Below, piece by piece: positions 57,951-64,000 of a stretch of DNA of 64,000 bases (within the stretch, counting starts at the first letter, position 1; every line of letters begins with the position of its first letter). Where the stretch lies: assembly GCA_933228675.1 (NCBI GenBank), contig OW121742.1, positions 126,023,983 through 126,087,982 on the forward strand, in the 5' to 3' direction. This DNA is from Stomorhina lunata (Eukaryota > Arthropoda > Insecta > Diptera > Rhiniidae). The notes under the pieces were generated by a model. That model did no database searches. It was not told the DNA's origin and saw nothing but the letters and a program-made list of their open reading frames with translations. Position numbers and translations under genes: made by a program.

Positions 57951-58703
57951 GAAATTTTATTTTACCTTAATTCCTCTACAAGTACGTGTTTGCAAAATAT
58001 TTCTTGTATGCCAGCGATATTTGTTAAAAGATACTAAGTCATTATAATATTTCAAAAGATTAAAACGGCACAAACAAATTTTAAACATTTTTAATAATTT
58101 ACTTAACCCATGACATTAAAAAGGGAATATAGTTAAGAAAATTTATTTCAAATTGTTGCTAATTCCGAGAAAATTCTCAAAATACTAAGATGAAAAGGCA
58201 AAAAGTAATTTATAAAAAAATAAAATAAAAATTAAACACTTGTGTTAATTTTTCTGGCTGTTATCCAAAAGAGAATTTCAAAAATTTCGAAAAGATAATG
58301 AGAATAAATAAATATAAAGCAGTTTAACAACCCCTGGTGTCAGATTTATGGACTCGGTGACACCTTAGGGGAAAGAAAAGTAAATTGTTTGATTTAAAAA
58401 TGATTCTGAAATAATCTTTTTATTCAAATATGTACGTTTTTTTTCAAAACGGCACACTTTTGTTGTCACAATTTGTTTGTTTTTAATCTTTGAAAAAAGA
58501 GGATGCCATATTTTTTAAAATTTTTGTTATTAATTTCAATTACAGTTTAACTTTAAAAAGAACAAGACTTTAAAGATTTTGTCACAAAACCAAAAACTTT
58601 CCAAGAGTTTCATTTGTTTGAAATTGGTTTAATTTTTTAGTTTTTTTATTAAATTTCATAATTTTAAATTATTTATTAGTAACTGGAAAACATTTCGAGA
58701 ATT
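57951..58703. other. Intergenic, upstream of the 82-residue gene
   Basis: AT-rich. No clear core promoter can be picked out from the background. It contains TCATTTGTTTGAAATTGG near 58610. Confidence 0.4.
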
Positions 58704-59146
58704 ATGGATTATGAAACACAATTTTTAAACTTTGGCAATGGTAAGGATCTATTTTTTTAATAGAAATTTTAACAAAAATTTGTTCTGAACAAAATTAAAC
58801 TGTAAATTTGTTTTTAAGAAACTAAAATTTAAGGAAAATGTTAAAAGAAACTTTAGAAGACTTACGGTACTTTTAAAGAGAATGTATTTTTTAAAAAGCT
58901 AGTTTTCTCTTAAATACTACTATTTACTTTTCAGGTTCTTTTGGTCAAAATTTAAAAGATATGCGTTCCCCTCATACTCCAATTGACAAGGGCATATGGA
59001 AGCCTTTGCCAGGCTATCGCTTAAAAACCTGTGAAATGCCCATAAATACCCCCACCAATACTAAAGAGCCAAAAGTTTTAGCTAATTATCGTATATGTCA
59101 ATTAAAGAAACCTCTGGAAGCTCATAAGCCGATTGACTGGTCTTAA
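58704..59146 (+). CDS. Small two-exon protein, 82 aa, unknown function
   Basis: I do not recognise this protein. Exon 1 is 58704-58740 (ATG, 12 codons plus one base), followed by GTAAGG at 58741. The intron ends in TTTACTTTTCAG at 58934; exon 2 runs 58935-59146 and ends in TAA. Joining in phase 1 restores a Gly codon and gives an 82-residue product with no signal peptide or membrane segment. It has balanced, mostly polar composition, is rich in Pro and Lys in the middle (DKGIWKPLPGYRLK), and ends in KPIDWS. Support for a real gene: consensus splice sites, continuity of the frame across the 194-bp intron, codon GC above the flanks, and AATAAA at 59307. No neighbour suggests a role. Confidence 0.7.
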
Positions 59147-59306
59147 ATTTTTAATTAGACTCATTTAATTTTAACCCTAAATATGTATGTCTTGACTTTT
59201 TTTAAACATCAAATTTATATAAATGCAGGCATTTTAAATAATTAGTTATTGTATGATTTAAGAAAAGAATGTTTAATATGTATTTATGTAAAATCCCAAA
59301 ATTTGT

Positions 59307-59312
59307 AATAAA
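59307..59312 (+). terminator. Poly(A) signal of the 82-residue gene
   Basis: AATAAA 161 bp after the stop codon, followed by a T/GT-rich stretch (TGTCTGTTTATAACGTTTT). Confidence 0.55.
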
Positions 59313-59319
59313 ATGTCTG

Positions 59320-59884
59320 TTTATAACGTTTTTATAATTTAAACAAAATTTTTACAACTTTTTTCACTTTTTTATTCAAAATTTTATTATTCTAAAATTT
59401 TTTTGCTGCTTTATATTGATATTTTCTGAACAATATTTCAGTTTATGACCCGACAATTATTTGTAATGATTTGTTAGTAAACAAGTCAAGAGATAATTTT
59501 TAAAATTTATGAAAACGCATGCGTCGAAATAACAGATTTTAGGTGTTAACAAATAACTATTAACCTCTTAAGCGGAAATGGCGAGTATCAACCGCAAACA
59601 CATTCTGCACATTTAACCCTTTATCATGAATGTTTTGTCTATCTCTTTCTGACTCTACTCCTGTTAAACAAATTTGCGTTTATTCTTTCTCAGCAAAATA
59701 TTTTTCTTAGTTACTGAGATACAAGATTAAGGCGATTTTGCTGAAGTATTGGGAACAAAGTTCCCCCTGTTCCTATTCTGCTTCAGTTTGTCCAAACTTA
59801 TCTAATATTTTTATAGTTAAGAAGTTACATAACACTTAACATTTTTGGCTCTTTAAACAAACTCTATAAGTCTACTTTTACACA
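59320..59884. other. Non-coding stretch
   Basis: Includes a TTCCCCCTGTTCC-type repeat segment at about 59745-59815, shared in inverted form with 56.4-56.5 kb. No gene is seen. Confidence 0.4.
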
Positions 59885-60042
59885 CATCAAGTTTCAAGTC
59901 AAGTTCAAGTTTCAAGTCTTGACATTTAAGGAGAGAGAGGTAAAGGAAATAGAACGGGGAATATATCCTATCCTATTACCTCTACCTTTCTCTCTCCTAA
60001 AAAGTCAAGACCTGAAACTTGAACTTGACTAGAAACTTGATG
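59885..60042. repeat. 158-nt long hairpin
   Basis: The left arm starts CATCAAGTTTCAAGTCAAGT and continues TCAAGTTTCAAGTCTTGAC, GGAGAGAGAGGTAAAGG. The right arm is its reverse complement with roughly nine mismatches over about 75 bp. The loop is near the centre (about 59960-59967). The stem is too long for a canonical miRNA precursor. Possible readings are a hairpin-RNA locus, a foldback MITE or a recent inverted duplication. Confidence 0.8.
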
Positions 60043-60494
60043 TTTAGACTTAGAATGACAAAAATGTCCATTAAATAAAGTTCAATAACTCTACCTGTTT
60101 GAAATAAACTTTAATCTAAAGAGTTTTATCCCCTAGATTAGTATTTTATTTGTATGTCGGAAAAAAGCTTCTCCCTGCCCTAATCCATCCTACCACATTT
60201 TATTCATACTTCTACCATTGACCAAAAAGTCGATTGCAAACAAATTTTCTTGATATCAGAATGCACGATAAAAAGTATTATCATTCTATATGAAATGGAA
60301 AGAGGTAAAAGTTCCCCTGTTCCGATCCTATTTATTACATTAAAAATTACTTGTATTAGGTTTAAAGTTTTTAAATCACATAACGTATTCAATGATAAAT
60401 AATCAAAACTGCCTTATTAGAACCATTCCCTGGCCGAGTTTTTATCAAAATCGACTTTTCATTAAAAATTGGTCTTTTCTAAAATACGACTACG
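60043..60494. other. Non-coding stretch
   Basis: Includes a short AAAGTTCCCCTGTTCCGATC repeat segment near 60305. No gene is seen. Confidence 0.4.
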
Positions 60495-60810
60495 TGCTAT
60501 AAACACAATTGCGACTGCAGGCTACGAGCTACAACCTGTCGCATTCAAATGGGAATGATTATTTTACCCACAACACAGCCACACGACTACTGACCACCGT
60601 TGTAGCTATAGGCAAAATTAACCTCATATGTATTTTTGTTAGACAATAACAGATTTAGTGCTGTCAACGTCTTAGAATATTGAAATAAATGAGCGATATT
60701 GGCACCACTCAAAAACAGCTGTTTCTATTAAATCTTAAATGTAGCTGCCCACGAGGCAACGATTCTAGTCGGTGTTCTTGTAGCCTGCTGTCGTGATTGT
60801 GTTTACAGCA
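60495..60810. mobile_element. 316-bp TIR element (MITE candidate)
   Basis: The left end TGCTATAAACACAATTGCG, then ACTGCAGGCTAC, is matched by the inverted right end TGCTGTAAACACAATCACG, then ACAGCAGGCTAC. The arms are about 31 bp. No target duplication is certain, and there is no coding capacity. Confidence 0.6.
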
Positions 60811-63017
60811 TTATTTTATTATCAGCCCAAATAAAAACATTTCCGGTGAACTCTATTCCCCGTGAGCTCATTTTCCTAGTAAATAAATTTTCATATCATA
60901 TTCGAATCTAGATCAGGTTCGGGAATTGTAAAATTTTAAAATTGATTTTGCCCCAATACGATTTACAATTACGATAGATGTTGGACTGAATTTATATTTT
61001 TTTCGGAAATCCGGAATTATAATATGAGAGTTATAGTCCAATACTTATTATGTGGGTAAATTTCAAGATAATCATTGTTGAAAAAACTGTGTGTTATAAC
61101 AGTTTCAAATGGTATAGGGTATACCTATATAACTAAAACAAACTGTTAGAAAAGCTCTTTTAAACTATCTATAAGGTCAATATGACCTTCAAGATTTTGT
61201 GGTAAATTACAATAAGAAATAATGAAAAACTCAATAGGGTTTAATTTTTAATGAATTTGATTAACTAATAATTTATAAAAACAAATATATTTACGGTCTT
61301 TATATGGTCATCCAAGGGATCAATAACTGGTAAAACTGCAGGCACAGACATGATGGTTTTTAAAGATTTCAGGTTCAATATATACTCTCAATAGGTACAA
61401 AATATCACAGTATTTTAATTTTTCAACAAATTTTGTCACAAACCGGAAATAAAAAAATATTACTTGAAGTTTGTTTTTTTAAGGCATTTAAATTTTCTTT
61501 AATATTTTAAAATAAAATGATTGCCTTGGTTTAAAAAAATAAGCATTTTGTTAAGGGAAGCTTGAGGGAGATTTTATAGAAACATTTTTCTACTAATTTT
61601 TTTTTTTATAAAGGGGTTTTTCTTGAGTTTTTTTAATACAAACAAAACCCAAGTGTTTGTTGCTGCTGTCTGTTTTCTTAAAGACTTGGGTACAGTTGCT
61701 ATTAGAAACTGTTGATGTAGTGTTCAAATGTTAAGGTTCATCACTTATTTTGTTTTAATAAAAGTTTGTTTTTTTTTTATAAATTATAGTAATTTTTTAA
61801 CTTTTTTGTGATTTATTTTAAAGGCTTTAACAAATCCTTTTCTTTTATTATTTTAGCAAAATTGTAAATATTTTGTCACCACTTTTACGATTTTCTTGAT
61901 ATTATTTAATTAAAAAAAACAACGTTGTTTGGTTTTTATACCCCCAGACTTTAGTATAGAAATCATTAAAATAACACAAAAGAGCCAAGAAATAGCTTTT
62001 GAAAAGCTTTTTTTTTTATTTTATTTCCACATTGTCATAACTTTTTGTTGTGGCTGACTTTATACCTACATAGTATTTAAAGCAAATTACAATAAATAAT
62101 GACTTGCTTTGTTTTTGTTTATTTATCAAAAATAAAACTATGAAAAGAGAAAAATTAAAAAACAAATAATAAATAAATATTTAAAAAAAAACACGCACGC
62201 ACTTAATTTTGAACAATTTTTTATTCAAAATATTGATAAGCTACTGCTTATCAATGAATGGGATGCATATTTTAAAATTATTAACATTCCAAACCCAGTC
62301 ACCCTAGTAACAACTGTTAACTTAGCAGAGTAAACAAAGAGCAAAGTGTAAACAAAGATGTAAACAAAACATATCATAAAAAAACAAGCATGTATCCAAA
62401 CATTGTTTACCAATAACAACATCAACAGCACTGTAAAAAAATGTAAACAAACTTTTAAGGAAAACAAAAACTAGATTAACAGAGAGTAGCAAAATAATAG
62501 TGCGGTATACATATGTAATTTCTTTTGTACACAAAAGCACATTTAACAGAGAGTAACAAAATAATAGTTAATAACTTATGCAAGAACAACAATAATAAAA
62601 AGGTATAGCCCGGAGATTTTTCACATTTCTTATGATTAAAATTGTTTTTTGTTTCCAAAATGTCCTAAAATTATCAATAACTTTTATTATCAGATAAGTC
62701 AAGTCTTTGAAATCTAATCTTTAAATAAAAAAAAATCGAAATCTTTTTAATACACATTTCTTTATACCTCACTTTATGGTCTTATTAGACAAAAGCACAT
62801 TTACATTTTTTTAGACAAACCTGTTTCTTTTATACTCAACGAGACAGAGAGCAAAAAACTTTTAACAAAAAGAGCCTTAAAAAGCCTGACCGTCACGTGA
62901 ACGTATTTGTTATACTCGTGTATAAATGACATACTTTTGTTTGTGCGCTGATATGCTTGGATTCGTTAAACTTACTACGAGGCCAATAAACATGTTGACA
63001 AAGAAAAAGCTTATATT
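60811..63017. other. Non-coding stretch
   Basis: AT-rich. Open frames of 60-80 codons on the minus strand (62225-62658) overlap each other and look random. Several GTAAACAAA motifs cluster near 62335-62450, without a regular period. No gene is seen. Confidence 0.45.
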
Positions 63018-63180
63018 TATACCCTACACCATCATATGTTTTATAAGTTTGTGCTTATTTACGTAAAGCATTTTTTATAAAATATAGCGATCGACTCGAA
63101 GTCAGTTGCTATGTCGATTTTACGATGCTGGGCCTGTTCATGCAAACTTGAGATGAATACATACCTAGGTCGCAATTTTA
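63018..63180 (+). mobile_element. Partial copy of the TATACCCTTCACC family
   Basis: TATACCCTACACCATCATA, then TATAAGTTTGTGCT, GAGTC/GAAGTC, GTCGATTTTACGATG and AGGTCGCAATTTTAAA, follow the order of the copy at 1154-1360. The right half is lost. Confidence 0.65.
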
Positions 63181-63375
63181 AAACACAAGCATTTGTGTTG
63201 ATAGTGGGGCCATAAGTTTCGAAGGCCGTAAAGAGAAGTTAATCGAGATAGCTGAAGCTATTAAATGAATGATGATGAACTTAAATAAATATTTGGGTGC
63301 CCAAAAGCATTGTGTGTGACTTTATCAGAAGCTTTCAATTGACCAAAAACAATTCTGAGCAGTGCTTAGACTGTT
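63181..63375. other. Short non-coding spacer
   Basis: No feature recognised. Confidence 0.4.
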
Positions 63376-63490
63376 CTGAAATGCTGAGTCATCCCGAACT
63401 GCTAAATCATCTCAAACCGTTGTGTCATCTCAAACTGTTGAGTCATCTCGAACTGTTGAGTTATCTCGAACTGCTGAGTCATCCTAAAGT
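63376..63490 (+). repeat. 18-bp GAGTCATCTCGAACTGTT tandem repeat
   Basis: Six imperfect copies, 18 bp apart. TGAGTCA, the AP-1 consensus, is intact in three of them (63385, 63439 and 63475 regions). The unit yields a Leu/Ser/His-rich open frame (63297-63497) that is not a gene. Confidence 0.75.
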
Positions 63491-63795
63491 ATCATGAATC
63501 GGGCTGAAATTAACCGATGGCATGGGTTATGTTGACTTATTTACATACACTTGCGTCTTCAGAAAATCCTACAAGAAAAACTCTAACAAGGTCAAATCTC
63601 AAGATATCAGTGCCTAGTTCACTTCACCTAAACGGATTGAAAACGCTCTTGCCAGGAATGAGCTATTGAACACGTAGTGTCACACTAATGGTTTTCAGAT
63701 CATCAAACTAAATCCAAAACGTGGTATAAGAATTTAACAACATCGTCTGTAATAATTTTGCAAAATTGATTGAATAAATGACAACTAATTTGACA
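63491..63795. other. Non-coding stretch
   Basis: No gene is seen. Part may be the body of the LINE whose 3' end follows. Confidence 0.35.
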
Positions 63796-63843
63796 GAGAC
63801 CCTATGCTCCACTGGGAGTCAAGGATAACAGAAAAAGAAGAAT
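63796..63843 (+). mobile_element. RTE/CR1-like LINE 3' stub
   Basis: GAGACCCTATGCTCCACTGG, then GAGTCAAGGATAACAG and AAAAAGAAGAA, is the 3' end of the LINE family at 33688 with a (GAA)-like tail, sense plus. Confidence 0.65.
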
Positions 63844-64000
63844 TTGACAGATGTAGCTTCAATAAGATTAACTTTAAAGTTCTGAAGTCCCTGTTAGGAG
63901 ACCATTTAGATGGGGAACTGATATTTGGAATTTGGCTCAACCATAGTTTTTTTTTTTTTTGTATTGGACCAACACTCAGGGGATGACCCCTACATATGCA
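63844..64000. other. Non-coding window end
   Basis: Contains a T run near 63948-63960. No gene is seen. Confidence 0.4.

Noticed and set aside
62335..62450. Cluster of GTAAACAAA motifs as a further forkhead array
   Set aside because: No regular spacing and no TGATGTCAA partner; A-rich DNA produces such motifs by chance.
62225..62658. Three overlapping minus-strand frames with hydrophobic stretches
   Set aside because: They overlap in different frames in T-rich DNA; hydrophobic residues follow from composition.

Overview
The window is eukaryotic and very AT-rich, with long non-coding stretches, small spliced or single-exon genes, AATAAA-type poly(A) signals and many decayed transposable elements. 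Its coding regions and its dispersed repeats (a family beginning TATACCCTTCACCAC, Jockey/R1-like and RTE/CR1-like LINEs, a CTAG-ended Helitron remnant) fit a higher fly, most likely a calyptrate such as a blowfly. That placement is inference from repeat and gene character; no marker gene is present.

Layout. 1-5.7 kb: non-coding DNA with a dispersed repeat, an internal tandem duplication and a complete hAT-like MITE with an 8-bp target duplication. 5.7-14.5 kb: two large minisatellite blocks built on a 30-bp unit that carries the palindrome TTTTCTATAGAAAA. 15.6-25.35 kb: two satellite-like arrays rich in forkhead-type TGTTTAC/GTAAACA motifs, mainly in opposite orientation on either side of a 1.7-kb non-array spacer. 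27.7-29.2 kb: a nearly perfect 31-bp minisatellite sharing the same CTATAG palindrome. 30.4-32.5 kb: a third block of the 30-bp unit. 32.6-36.4 kb: a graveyard of SINE-like and LINE fragments on both strands. 37-38.3 kb: a gene for a small secreted, possibly prohormone-like protein with a good core promoter. 39-43.6 kb: diverged tandem repeats and a foldback element. 43.7-54.8 kb: two minus-strand GPCPD1-like genes (starch-binding domain plus glycerophosphodiesterase domain), separated by degenerate repeats and a dead non-LTR element. 55-58 kb: repeat remnants including a 146-bp Helitron-like element. 58.7-59.3 kb: a small two-exon gene. 59.9-64 kb: a long hairpin, a TIR element and further repeat stubs.

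Only four protein genes are supported. The two GPCPD1-like paralogues are the recognisable pair. The 54.8-52.8 kb copy keeps every active-site residue I can identify. The 45.9-43.7 kb copy is full length but has lost the first catalytic His (Lys instead) and changed two metal ligands (Glu to Gln, Glu to Asp), so it looks like a pseudoenzyme. Both have N-terminal signal sequences. The other two genes (the 4-Cys secreted protein and the 82-residue protein) I do not recognise. Most long open frames in 5.7-14.5 and 30.4-32.5 kb are artefacts of a 30-bp (10-codon) repeat.
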